DNA of 64,000 nucleotides from assembly GCF_014851395.1 (NCBI RefSeq), contig NW_024040596.1, positions 5,544,777-5,608,776 on the forward strand. Direction: 5' to 3'. This document shows, piece by piece, positions 35,141 to 46,874 of the stretch. Numbering within the stretch: position 1 is the stretch's first letter; each line of letters starts with the position of its first letter. Made by a program: the position numbers and the translations under genes. A model generated the notes under the pieces. It was given only the letters and a program-made list of their open reading frames with translations, was not told the DNA's origin and did not search any database. Source of the stretch: Micropterus salmoides (lineage: Eukaryota > Chordata > Actinopteri > Centrarchiformes > Centrarchidae).

Positions 35141-35397
35141 CCATCGATCCATCGTCTTGGCTGTAGCCAATCCCAGCTGACATCGAGCGAAAGGCAGGAT
35201 ACACCCTGGACAGGTCGCCAGTCCATCGCAGGGCCACACATAGACAGACAACCACTTACACTGACACCTAGGGGCAGTTTAGAAACACCAATTAACCTAG
35301 CCTCTTTGGACGGTGGGAGGAAGCCGGAGCACCCGGAGAGAACCCACACGGACACGGGGAGGCGACAGTGCTAACCACTGCTCCACCGCGCCTCCCA
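35141..35397 (-). mobile_element. L2-type LINE 3' end, third copy
   Basis: CCATCGATCCATCG tail, then TAGCCAATCCCAGCTGACAT, GGACAGGTCGCCAGTCCATC, CACCAATTAACCTAGCCT, GGACGGTGGGAGGAAGCC and GACAGTGCTAACCACTGC. Homologous to 25853-26133, with an extra central section that the other copy lacks. No clear target duplication. Confidence 0.65.
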
Positions 35398-35732
35398 TTG
35401 TAAAATTAGATTTGATTATTTATTTAATTATATTTATTTTTAGTAATAGTATTGGCCGAGCTCTGCTCTGCACAGATTATTTAATGTTTCTTTTTAATGC
35501 ATAGATGACCAAAATACTCAAATAGGTTTCTCAGATGTTAGTGAAGACCAGACCAGAGCTAAGGAGTGTATATTGGCTTGTTTTGTTAGTCTCCTGCCCT
35601 CTGGTGTGCAAAAATAATTTAGCGCAGCTTTAAATAACATGTTGGAAAATAAAGTTATGCTTCTAGAGTAAAGCCCTATTACAACTTAACTTCAAACAAG
35701 CATGGCCATGCTGTAGCTTCTTAACTTTTCCG

Positions 35733-35742
<10 letters not shown>

Positions 35743-35793
<51 letters not shown>
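35743..35793. repeat. (CA)n microsatellite
   Basis: About 25 uninterrupted CA units. Confidence 0.95.
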
Positions 35794-35795
<2 letters not shown>

Positions 35796-38222
35796 CAAAG
35801 ACACAAACTAATCACAGGCATCAAAACATGCACACACACTGTGATCCTCAAAGCTGGTGGCTGCACACACATGATTCAGCGTGACTGGACATGTTGAGAT
35901 TCACACCCATATTCCAGGCCTCAACACTCACAGTAAACACAGTTCTTGTGAAAATAGACTGTAAGACACAAAAGGTGTAATTAACTCTAGTGGTTTACAG
36001 TCTGCTGATGTAACTAGCTTGCTATGTCCAGTCCATATTTGTCTCGCTCTCTCTTTAACATGCTCACTTTTTTTCTCCAAGGTAATACCTGGCGAGTGCG
36101 AGAGTGATATGGGGTGAATTAACAGGGCAACAGAATCAGATTGGAAAAGAGAAGAAGTGAGGGGAGACTGTGACTCAGTCTGAGAGAGTTATTTTTGCAT
36201 GAACCTTGTGTCGTCATCATGGTGGCCTGCATTACAAACTGATGGTGTCTGCATACAGTGTAGTTGGAGGTATCAAGGCTCTAGAGTACTCTAGAGGATT
36301 TTTGTACGATGTGAATAACAAGTTCAGATTGTCTCATGGTGTTTGGTGGCTCACAGGCTCTATCTCTTCTGTCACTCTCAAGGTGGACATGTCATAAAAA
36401 ATAGTCTGAAAAATCACTGTTTCGGTCCAGCCTCATGGTCAAAACAAACACACATACTTGGGATATTAAAGTTTAGAGAGTTTGCTGATTTATTATCAAA
36501 GGTACTTTACGCAGCTTGACCAGATGTGTTTCGTCACACTTTGAAACCCCTCCGTAAAAATGAATGTGAAGGTTTAAATGCTCTAGCAACGAATGTTTGG
36601 ATTTGCACATGTTTGTTGTCAACTTTTGTTAGTCTCAGGTAAAGGTCACTTGTGCTGAAATTCAGTGCAATAGCCATGATGCAAGTGGCTGGCGTAGTCA
36701 GTGTAAAATCCATTAGAGACAGATGCTTTGCAGATGTGCTCTGATTCCAAAGAAGCAGGATCCTCTTTACCGTGGAGGCAGAGCCTGCAGCACACACGGA
36801 GACTGTACTTTGCCTGAGTGATGTTAATGTGGATACTGTAGTCTTGCATACGTGTATGTTACGATATTTGTGACCTATTGCGTAATGGAATCTACCATGT
36901 GATGTCCACATGTGTCATGCTCCTACAAACAAAGACCCTTCTTTCTACCCAGTGACCCCTACCCTCCTCTGCAGATGTCTCTGTTCCTTTTAGTACACTT
37001 TCAGGCACTTTCAGCAGTGAAATGACACTCGCGCACACAGCAACTCGCCTTAGCCGTCACGGGATCTCCTGTCTCTCTATAAACTTACCTTGTTTTGCCT
37101 GCCTGCTGCCAGACCACATGGCCTGTCTTCGGAAACGGTGATTGTGTGTGTGAGGCACGTTGAGAGGGATGAATTGAAATCTATACTACTATAAATTGTT
37201 ACATCTAAATTGATAACAATAGATTGTTTTTGCCTGTATGTACATCAGTCAAGGATTTTTTTCTTTCTCTCATTGACTTACTTCTGCTGTGTTAATTTTG
37301 GTTTATCACAATTCTGGACTCCTGTGAGTCTAATGTGAGTAGATTGGTTAGATGTCATGTAGCTAATCTCTGTTTCATTATTAACTTCACAGTTAACTTA
37401 TTGAAATGTGAAATGAATGTGTTAAACATTTATGCAGGATTGTCTATGATGATGTGTTTATGAATGTACACACACTACAGCCCTTTATAAATTTTAAAGT
37501 TGAAAAATCAACTAGTCAGTGTCTCTGGCGGACAAACTATGCAATGGTGACAGTATTTCTGGTAACCTCAAATCTAGTTTGTCCCACAGCCTTTAGAATA
37601 AATCCACAACGCTTTTCGGTTTCATCTTCAGTGCTTTGGTACAAAAGTGTAATATGAGTACAACTGCATAAGATTCACCGTTGAGGAACTTAATTTCCCA
37701 GGATGTCTGTGGGCAAGCTGCATGTCCACATAAGTGTGTATAAATGTGCACCAAACTGTGAGAATGATTTGATACAGTACATACACTCAAGATATGAGCT
37801 AGAAATTTAGTCTGCAAGGGAAATTGTGTTCTTCCAAGGTTAACCTTTACGTTCTTCCGCTGGCTCTAAAGATGTGGCAGCTTGACTTGCTAATAGGGCA
37901 TATTTTACAGCCTGACGTTGGGAGTTTCAAGGACACACAGAATTAATTCCTCTACTAGATTCCGGTTAGGGTGACTTCTTGTCAATCTCATTTGTCATTG
38001 CATTTTTTTATTCTTACTTATGAATCACCATCATCATGTAAACAAATGCTTTCAAAAGACTTAAATCTCCATGAGGAATCTGCTATGTAGAGAGAAAGTA
38101 TTGATCAACCTGTATCAAATAGTTAATTGTGCTCTCAATAAGAGGATGGATGTCTCATTTAGGAATAATTTTCCTCATATGTTGGTTTCCCAGCGGGTGA
38201 TTTTGTGGTTTAGAGTGACGGT

Positions 38223-38424
38223 GACAGGTTGGTGTGGCTGGCACACTCTCAGACTGGCTCGGAGTTTGGTTGTAGCAGAAGGGCAGTTTTGGTGGAGCCT
38301 CAGCAGACAGGATGGCATAGTTGGCAGAGCGGAGAGCGGCAGAGCTCTTAGGCTGATATGCAGGCTCAGAATACACCAGACTGAGATGTAGTGGACTAGA
38401 CAGGTTGGCGGGGCTGGCACACTG
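38223..38424. repeat. 26-bp imperfect direct repeat, 176 bases apart
   Basis: GACAGGTTGGTGTGGCTGGC at 38223 recurs as GACAGGTTGGCGGGGCTGGC at 38399, each followed by ACACT. Confidence 0.7.
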
Positions 38425-39292
38425 TTGTGGTTTTTGGAAGTCAGGTTAATGTGCCCCAGAACAAGGTGACTTGGCATTTTCACAGTCTACAGTAGCAGGA
38501 GGATAGGTGTATGCATGTACATGCAACTGCACCATGTGCGTTTGCATACATGTGCGTTTTTTTTTATATTCATGTGTGCTCTGGGTTTCTTTTCTTACAT
38601 CATGGAAGGGTTCTCCTCACCATTGCACACCGGGTGTGTATCCACTGAAGCAGGCACTCCTGCTTCCTGCCAGCTTCTGAGCCAACTTGTCCTCTTGCCA
38701 GACGTCGGTAACTTGGCACTCCGTCTCTTCCTTTTCCATGTGGTGATCACGTATGTCTATCTCAAAGGAAGTCTGTCGACACATCTAGGCTTTTTAAAAA
38801 TGCGATATGACACATGTAAAAAGAGCAAATCACTTTCCTGCCTGGCCTTGGAGCCATGTACATTTTCTTGGTGTACATGTATTTTTACCGGCCATGTGTA
38901 TATTCCTGCATGTCAGTTCGGGGGGATATGCTAAACTTTTGCTGAGGGCCATGCAAATGGCACAGGTCACATAGGTCAACACACTGAAGGATCCATATGA
39001 CTCCAAGCGTAACAGTGTCCTCCATTGTAACCTCACTATACACATCCCAACACAGCAGTAATACCCTGCAGGACATGACATACTTACATAAAAACATATT
39101 GCTATACACATTATGGTGCACAACAAGCGTGGTATATTGGTGGATACTACCCTTGTTAACTCAATAAGGCATCCAAAAATAGCTCTTGGCAAAAACTCAA
39201 TGTCTTTTCAAGTGCCCTTCTTTCCATCTAATCTATAACAGTACAAGCAGAGCCAAAGCTCAGAGCATAGAATGAGCCGTAAGAGGTAGTGA

Positions 39293-39296
<4 letters not shown>

Positions 39297-39357
<61 letters not shown>
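39297..39357. repeat. (CT)n microsatellite
   Basis: About 30 uninterrupted CT units, the longest perfect dinucleotide run in the window. Confidence 0.95.
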
Positions 39358-39360
<3 letters not shown>

Positions 39361-39599
39361 TCTCTTGAACTTTATCTCTTGTTACCACTGTAACAGCTGA
39401 TGATATCTGTACTGTAGAGCAACCAGCCATTCAATCAAATGGACAGGGTGGATAAGTACCTTGTTTAGAACGGACAGGAAGCTTTCCAGGTAAATGTGTG
39501 GCTATACACACCCAGTGTCTACTCCAGAGTAGGCAGTGCATACAGGCTCCCGGTCTATTATCCATAGTAAATTCAATTTTAAATTATATTGTACTGTGG

Positions 39600-39705
39600 T
39601 TGTGTTTATTGTTGTGGTCTGATAAATATATTTGTTACTGCTGGCTGTAATGCAAATTACCCCTCGGGGATAATAAAGTTACCTTACCTTACCTTATGGC
39701 TTGAA
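39600..39705 (+). mobile_element. LINE 3' end with ACCTT tail
   Basis: TGCAAATTACCCCTCGGGGA then TAATAAAGTTACCTTACCTT is the conserved 3' end of a teleost LINE: a small stem (CCCCTCGGGG), an AATAAA-like stretch and a short tandem tail. The 5' boundary is a guess. Confidence 0.5.
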
Positions 39706-39889
39706 GATAGTAAATCAGGAGTGAGGCAGGGCAAATGAGATCAGTGGTTAGGTAGAGGATTACACACTGTCATACACAAAGTGGTTGACTAGCTGTGATT
39801 GATTAAACGACAGGAACCAATATAGATTTTTAGCCATGCTTGTGGCATCGCTGTAGGGATGGAACTGTCACTTAGTCTACTACTTTCCT

Positions 39890-40020
39890 CCAGCGTCAAA
39901 TATCTCAATAACTAGGTTGCCTTGTACAGACTTTCATGGTTTCCAGTTGATGAATCCTGATAACTTTAGCGATCCCCTAACTTTTCCTCTAGCGTGAAGT
40001 CAAACTTTTTATTTGTGCAA
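39890..40020 (+). repeat. Dispersed teleost repeat (116-bp unit family), fragment C
   Basis: TCAAATATCTCAATAACTAG, GTACAGACTTTCATGGTTTC, GCGATCCCCTAACTTTTCCT and CTCTAGCGTGAAGTCAA match the unit of 20668-20960. Confidence 0.55.
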
Positions 40021-42435
40021 TACTTGTTTTTTTTTCTTATTTGTACTTTACTTTGTTTATGACCAATTCCTGTAAAAGTAATTAACAACAATAAATTAAC
40101 TGGAAAACTGAAGAGACCAGATTGATCTACAGATTTTCAGGTTAAGAGTCGATTTCTTGTCCATCTATTTGTTCATTAAGTACCCTTCTCACTTTCTCAG
40201 ACACCAAGGTGACTTCTTCTGATTGCTAGCTGTTTTTTTTGTTTGGTTTTTTTGACCAAATCCATAGAGATTCCATTTACAATAATGAATGAAGAAAACA
40301 GATCTGCACATTTGAAACCCTGAAACCGTTTCGCGTGAGAATTCTTGCTTGATTAATGACCGAAAACATTAATTAGAATTACCAACAATTAAGGCTGTAC
40401 TTGAAACTCCTTAAGCGTGAATGGTGGGGACCACATATCAGGATGTGAAGTAAGGCTATCAGCACACTTCTAAAAAATTACGACAATTGCTGAAATTAAT
40501 GAAGAGAAGCTGATAGAGCTTTTTGCTGCCTTTTTAGCAGTGATCTCATTAACAATAGTAACTTCCTGAAGCGCCGCCGTGTCATGTCAGCACTAAGCTT
40601 GCATTATGGCCTATAGTCTATGCATACCTGCTGTTTTAAAGCAAGTATATCACAAACATTTGTCAGATTATAAGACATACATGCTATTTAGGTTTAGTGG
40701 TATGATAGCAAAGCTAGATTTAGAAGAGCACTGTTCGTTGCCAGTGCAAGAGTCTCTCTCTCTTTCTCTCTGCATATTTGTTTTTTTTGTGGTTTCCATG
40801 GAGATTTTCTCTCATCGCTGTGTGTTAAGGCAGAGAGCACTTGACCTGTCTTCCTCACCAGGCGTCAGAGGTCATAGTCTGCTCAGTCAAGGGTGGACAA
40901 CCTATAAACCTGCCTGGTTTCCATGAGATACGTTTCCTGTGCACATAGAGATAAACATACACATTTATGTACATTCCTCCCTCTGTTTTTGTGTACAGTC
41001 TGTCTCTACCCTACTTCTACACGCACACACACACAGAGGCATCTAAATCTACTGCTCAGTTTATCTGTCACGCTCTCTTTCTTTGTCTATTATTCTATGT
41101 ATTTATCATGACGCAAGTCTTTGCAAAGGGCTTTAAGGAGGCCAAAGAGCAAAATGAAAAAGAGAGGTGGCCATTACTAAGTGCAACAGAGGGAGGATGC
41201 AAAACCACTCACTTACACTTTCAACTCTCTCTTTGTGTGTGTGTGTGCGCGTGTGTGTGTTTGAGTGTGTGACTGCTTGGCCTGTCTCTCGCCTTTCATG
41301 CTCTGGTGTCGTCTTTCTGCCATCTGCCACTGCCACCCTACTGACACACACACACACACAAATTGAGCCTTCATGTAATACTGTCATCACAAAACCTGTT
41401 TCCTTTTTCTTCTGTTCTCTCCTCCAGAGATAGTCTCATTTAGGTCTCCCCTCACTATCCACAGATAAGGATTTGTTTTTTGTTGGTTCCTTTCTGGTTT
41501 GCAGGCATAGTTTTGTGTGCTAGCATCTACTTTTGCTAAAGAAACAAAGGAATACAGGGTTTGCCTACACTATGAAATTCAAGAATATGCATGGTGTGTG
41601 TTTGTGCGTAAGATATGAATATTTAATTTAGCCCCTCCCTCCATCATGTATTAATCATGGAGCAGTCTGCTTAGGCTGAAAATAGCGCTTAGCAACCCAG
41701 AAAAACAAGATCCATAGTAGTTGTGGGTATGTCATGTGCTGCTGCTCGCTCATGTGTGACACAGCACATGGTCTCCCCTCACATTTTCCTTTCCTCCACA
41801 CTAAGTGTTTTTTCCCCACGTCTGTTTCTGTCGCTGGTTCAGGGATGATGATGAAGGAGATGATGTTTGCATGAGAGATGTTTGGAGTCATGTTTGAAAA
41901 GTGTTGCTGTCTGTGAAAAAGTTTTTTTTATTGGTTTTAGACCTAGACCATATTTGGGTGTCTAGCACAAATTCTTAACTGAACTCTGAATACAGCTTGC
42001 TGTGTCTGCGTCGACACCCACTGAGTATAGGCAACGTTTGAAATTTGTGACTGTGAGAAAGAGTGCTTCCTGAAAGTGGTGATAATTGCAGGATAACTGA
42101 TCCCACCATGCATACCAGCTGCCAATCTTAAACTGAGTGACGACATCATATAAGCCTACTGTAGCTATTTGCAGATGGAAGCAGACATATAGCAATAAGT
42201 TTGAGTAGTGAGTACAGATAGAGATTCTTTCAACCAAAGAGCTTGAATTTAAGACTAGGGCATAAGAATGGTGGTTTATGAAACCAAAGCAAAAGACAGT
42301 TTGATGCCTGGCAGTGACACTCAAAAGCCATTTTGTACATGATAGTATCCTTGGAAAAGCTCTGAAATGTACGTAAGTGTGCTACTTACAATTCAGACCA
42401 GCGGGCTGATTATAGTCTGATCTGTGTGCACAATG
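40021..42435. other. No gene; TG and CA tracts
   Basis: A TG tract at about 41234-41260 and a CA tract at about 41343-41360 lie 100 bases apart and are complementary. Long frames here (40606-40926, 40967-41272, 41133-41433) run through them and are not credible genes. Confidence 0.5.
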
Positions 42436-42565
42436 CAGTCAGACAGTATTGGGATATTCATTGTATTGACTGTACTCCATTCACAATGGATTTGAAACAC
42501 AAAAACAATGACAATGACTTTCAGCTTTAAGCACGTTTAAGGGTGTTCACATCCATTTGGTGGAA
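42436..42565. mobile_element. Possible Tc1/mariner-type leader fragment
   Basis: AGTATTGGGATATTC, CTGTACTCCATTCACAATGG then ATTTGAAA, and GGGTGTTCACATCCA in this order match a leader I recall from a vertebrate mariner-type element. No ends are visible. Confidence 0.35.
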
Positions 42566-44009
42566 AGGGCTGGATATCGGCACTGAGATTTGATCCAAAA
42601 TTGAGTCCGGAATCAATTAGATTCTGTCCAATCCGATTCTTGATGATTCAGTTACATCAGATAAATACCATAAGCACTTTTCAGAATTTATTTTTTTCTT
42701 CTCCCATACAGCTACACATGGAACAGATGCTTCAACAAAGTACAGCACATTTAAATATCATTTTGAGCACAGGCAGGATTTACACTACAAGTGTGCTTAC
42801 TAATACATCTGCATTGTTTGTGTTGATTAGACATTAGCTTATATCTGCCTAGTGTTAGCAACACAGAAGAGATTTATTTTTTTCTGTTTGTCTTGATAAT
42901 TCAACCTTTTTATGTGCCATATTGTGTGAAATGCTCAATAAGATACAAATAATATAATATAAAACTTGCCCCCACTTCTTGGCTGTTACTGCTTGCATTT
43001 GACAGCATATTTGTTTAAACATAGAACAAACCTGGGTTTTGTTTGCTATAATTAATATTATTTTTTTTGAGGTTTTGTAGCCCTACAGATACTGAATACT
43101 GATATTTGGGTGGTTAATATTATAAACACAATATAGACAGTAGTCTTGACACTGATCCCTTAGGTTTGTTTTTTAAAGAATCGTGAGCAAGATACATACT
43201 CAGTGAGACTTGGAAAATCAACTTGAGTAATGGTTTCTGATTAACCTATTGGTGAACTTATAGGACTCATGCATACGATAAATCAAGACAATGACATGGC
43301 TAGTTGTCTAATGGCTAAACAGTGCATTGTCACTTGATGTTGACCCAACTGATCATGTGATTTCCTTGCTAAAGACCAGTCTGAGAGCAAAACGTCCCTG
43401 ATGGCTGCAGGAGCAGCAGTACACACACTGTAGTTCAACAAAGTATCTACTGATGCTGTACGTCGGAGTAGACTTCAGCCTGTCATTGACCACAAAAGTC
43501 AGATCCAGTCATGAATACAGAATATCACTTTTTTCCGCATGTTAACATCTGATACTAAGGGGGGCGGATTGTGTTTGCCTCAGAGCTTCAGATAATGCTA
43601 GTCAATAAAATGAATTGTGTTCAATTTGCCTTGAGTCTATTTGCAGCAAAGTAAAACAAAATCTGATTATTGAATTTATCAAATGTTATCTACAGACTTG
43701 TGCAGATTTGTAATAACTGAGACTTTGATTTTGTCAGCAATTTGTGAGAAGAGTGTTTCCTATTAGAGCATTTATAGATCCTTCAGGAATTGAAGCAGCG
43801 GTCTGTTTCTGTTACTGCTTTTAGTATCATTTGCAAGATCTGATGCACAATTATGAGATAAGGGCCTATGTTTGTTTAAGCTATAGAATCACATGGGGGG
43901 GAAACTGGCTCATAATGTGTGAGCACTTTCTCCGCTACAAGTTTCGCATTCTCCTTCTCTCTCTCCTACGGGGGTACATCAACGTTACTATCATTGTAAA
44001 TGCACAGGC
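42566..44009. other. No gene recognised
   Basis: AT-rich DNA. Nothing supported. Confidence 0.5.
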
Positions 44010-44030
44010 TATGAGTCACAAATATATATT

Positions 44031-44350
44031 AGGTAGGTAGGTTTATTGTCACAATATAACAAGTTATAGATTGAAATTTTTGTAACTCCCTTCTGCTACA
44101 TAGCAGACAATATTCATTAATACAGAATCAATTATGAAAAATGGTAAACAGAAATAAACTATCATCAGTGGAGCAGTGCTGAGGATGAATTAGAGAGTCT
44201 GATAGCTTGGGGAAAAAGCTGCTCTGCAGTCTGGTGGTGCGGCAGCAGAAACTTCTATATCCCTTCCCAGAAGGCAGCAGGGTGAACAGGCTGTGGCTGG
44301 GTGGGTACTGTCCTTTAGTATTATTTGGGCTCTGCGTAGGCACCTACAAA
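44031..44350 (-). mobile_element. 5'-truncated LINE fragment with ACCTACCT tail
   Basis: On the minus strand it contains the end of an open frame, a short 3' UTR (TATTGTGACAATAAACCTAC) and a CCTA tandem tail. A related, shorter piece lies at about 62038-62440, also on the minus strand. Rex/CR1/L2-type non-LTR retrotransposons end this way; the exact clade is not decided. Confidence 0.6.
44128..44343 (-). pseudogene. C-terminal end of a LINE reverse-transcriptase polyprotein
   Basis: The minus-strand frame reads SHSLFTLLPSGKGYRSFCCR then TTRLQSSFFPKLSDSL before its stop. The pattern LFxLLPSGxxYRxxxxRTxRxxxSFFP is the familiar C-terminal tail of fish non-LTR retrotransposon ORF2 proteins. Everything upstream (endonuclease and reverse-transcriptase core) is absent, so it is a dead remnant inside the 5'-truncated LINE. 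Confidence 0.6.
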
Positions 44351-45603
44351 TAGTTGCAAAATCCACAAACTCACCATGATCCACAAATAGAAAACAATGA
44401 CCTGTACTTGAAAACCAAAACTTGCTGTTTTACAGATTACAATTTCTTTCTAGTGTATTTGTAGATCACTTCCTATTGGTCTGCAAATCATTTTGACACT
44501 AGTTTACTAAGGAGAGTGTGACTATGATCTACAAATGTAGTGAGTGAGTCAGAGGAATTGCTTCTATGTAATCTGTCCTTCAAAATAACATCTCTAAATC
44601 TTATCCTGTGTGGACTTGAATGTTAAACTGTTTTACAAAGGCACACTTCACCAACCAAACTATGAAAGGGGGATAATTATTCAGCACGTAAGTTAGTCCA
44701 CATAGGATTAGATGCACATGTTCTGACATGTTTCAGCTCTTTTTCTGAAGGAGGGGATGTGACATCGCATAGTAGCAATACCCTTGATTGGCTCGCTACA
44801 TTTGTGAATCATACTCACACACACCATGGTAAACCTGTGTCAAATTGATTTGAAGACAAATAAGAAACAATCCACAAATACACTGATATCTGCAAACACT
44901 TGAATGCTGAGCATTGCACAGAATTTGTACACGTCTTGAAACAGTGGTTTAACAGAAATACAAGTTAAATACAACACTGTGTTTGTTGACAAATGCAAGA
45001 GTGCATTTGTAAAAATTGTAATTTGTAAAACAGTGAAACAGTAGTGTCAAAATTCTGAAAACAAATGTGAAACAATCTACAAATAGAATATGACCGTCCA
45101 TTTGTAGATCTTGTTTTGTGTTTACAAATTGTAGTATATATTTATGACTCATCTACAAATAGAATATGACCCTCATGCGTGGGCAAATCGTTTTGCGCTT
45201 ATTCAAATTCTGTTTTTTAAGTACACGTCATTGATTTCTATTTGTGGATCATAGAGAGTTTGTTCATGGTATTTGAATCTATTTGTAGATTGTGTTTTAT
45301 ATTTGTGGATCAAGAAAAGTTTGTAGATTTGTGACTTTATGAAGAGTTTGTGAATTTTTAAGTTATTTCTAGATTGTTTTTGTGTTTTAAATTGTAGTAT
45401 GCATTTGTGACTCATAGTATACATAGACCCATAGACCCATACTCTCTAGGGCTGAAACGATTCATCGATTAAATCGATTACTAAAATGTATAGACGCTTC
45501 ATTTAATCCATATAACTATATAGCACACTGTTTTGCACAGACATTTATTTCTGTCGCACATCACGCTTACACTGTGAACACAACCTGATTATGATGGCGC
45601 TGT

Positions 45604-45831
45604 TTGCAAAGTGGAGGAAGAGAGAAAAAACGGCAAGGGACAAAGAAGAAAGTGTTCAAAATATGGGATTATTTTAGGCTAAAGAAAACAACAACTCTGT
45701 ACCGTCCGTCCACAGTAAAACTAAACTTATGTCACCTCGGCAACAGCACGATGGCTCCTGATCAGAAAGCAGCCGGTGTTCTGCCAGCGGACCACAGACA
45801 AGGTAACAGCAACAGCAACTTTAGCATTTAA
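45604..45831 (+). pseudogene. hAT transposase N-terminal BED-finger remnant
   Basis: The frame contains KIWDYFRLKKTTTLYRPSTV then KLNLCHLGNSTMAPDQ. The WxYF aromatic cluster followed by a cysteine-containing stretch and NSTM is how BED zinc fingers at the start of hAT transposases look. The first cysteine of the expected CxxC pair and the closing histidines are not recognisable, so the finger is degenerate. The frame ends in a stop soon after, and the catalytic domain is absent. It sits where such an exon belongs, about 150 bases inside a hAT element with intact ends. Confidence 0.6.
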
Positions 45832-46013
45832 CTAAAATCATGATTGATTGTTGAGTTGAAGCCAAAGTAAGCCGCAGTCCTCAGCTGAAAATGTGCACAC
45901 GTGTGTTTGTTGTTCTCCTTTTTGGGCTGTGAGTTGTAACCTCACAGTCAGGAGTTAACTGGATGTCGGGGAGCTGCACCTTTTAACTCTCCTCCAGCTC
46001 TCTCTGTAGCTCA

Positions 46014-46564
46014 GGCCCAATCCACACTACTACATTTTCGAATTTAAACGGAGACCTTTTGCTACGTTTGCACCTCCCGTCCAGACTACAGCGGCGAAAA
46101 CGGAGAAGTTTGGAAACGCTGCCGACCACGTTTTGCGTTTCAGAACTCCGGAGGGCGTTTTCGTGAAGACGGACAAAAACAGAGGACTGTAGAAACGATG
46201 ATGCAGCCGCTCACGCTCGGCTCTCTGATTGGGTCTTATAAGTCATGCAAAGTATAAACACGATGCTACTGACAGAGTTCTTGATTTGGTATTTTTATAA
46301 AAATGTTATGTACCGTGCAAATAACACTTATTTGCCTACACTTGTCCTGTGCATGGTGCCGTATTTACTTTGCGACGACTCCCAGTCTGTTTTCCGCCGC
46401 CACACTCCTGTGTTACATCAAAGTCCTTTTAGCCTCTTAATTGTCTGTGGTTACATTCAGTAACTGTCCCAAAACTCCAAAACGCAGCTAAAACGCCAGT
46501 GTGGACGGAGATCGTATTCGTTTTAGTTTTTTGTAAACTAAAACGGAGTAGTGTGGATGGGGCC
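46014..46564 (+). mobile_element. Harbinger-like MITE, copy 3 of 3, inside the hAT element
   Basis: The ends GGCCCAATCCACACTACT and AGTGTGGATGGGGCC are bounded by TCA on both sides (46011-46013, 46565-46567). Same orientation as copy 1, sharing GCTACGTTTGCACCTCCCGT and the right-hand part. Being inside the hAT element, it inserted after it. Confidence 0.8.
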
Positions 46565-46679
46565 TCAGACAATCCCTGCTATCCAGCATGTGCTAATCTA
46601 TTCTTTCACCCATATTCTTTGTCTTTATAATTGCTATCTTTATAATAACAAACAACAGCTGTTTCGTGTGCAGGATCGC

Positions 46680-46874
46680 TCATTTCCCGTCTCACATTTC
46701 ACGTGTGTTTTCTTGACAAAACGTGGTTTGGAGACCTGCGTCGGGTGTCAGCTCGTGTAGTGTGTGACCCCCTGTCACCGATCAGTCACGTAGTGTAAAC
46801 GCCACAACGACTTCAAGACTCCCGTCACAAGACATCGGCCGACGCTAAAAGTTTTGTAGTCTGCACGAGCCTTT
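46680..46874 (-). mobile_element. Repeat with AAAGGCTCGTG end, copy 2
   Basis: Reverse complement of the start of 21066-21335 across about 190 bases, ending CACGAGCCTTTA at its right side. The left border within the hAT element is uncertain. Confidence 0.5.

Larger units (their letters stand above)
35398..39590. other. No gene; several simple repeats
   Basis: Holds the CA tract 35743-35793, the CT tract 39297-39357 and a direct repeat at 38223/38399. Frames of 100-139 codons (36534-36911, 38515-38934, 38830-39192) overlap on opposite strands, include low-complexity parts and have no family signature. Confidence 0.5.
44012..45414. mobile_element. Foldback element with TGAGTCACAAAT ends and TA flanks, split by a LINE
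   Basis: The left end TGAGTCACAAATATATATT and right end ATTTGTGACTCA are inverted and flanked by TA (44010-44011, 45415-45416). The interior is rich in CTACAAAT/ATTTGTAG motifs. An internal copy of the end (AAATTGTAGTATATATTTAT then GACTCAT at about 45124-45151) and twin CTACAAATAGAATATGACC stretches at about 45075 and 45154 show local duplication. A LINE fragment of about 320 bases is inserted just inside the left end. No coding capacity of its own. Confidence 0.6.

Noticed and set aside
34832..35251. 139-codon minus-strand frame
   Set aside because: It crosses from a possible hAT remnant into the L2-type LINE 3' end, which is non-coding in this family; composite by chance.
38515..38934. 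139-codon plus-strand frame overlapping an antisense 120-codon frame
   Set aside because: Two long frames face each other, neither has recognisable motifs, and composition is cysteine-rich from TGT/TGC-biased DNA.
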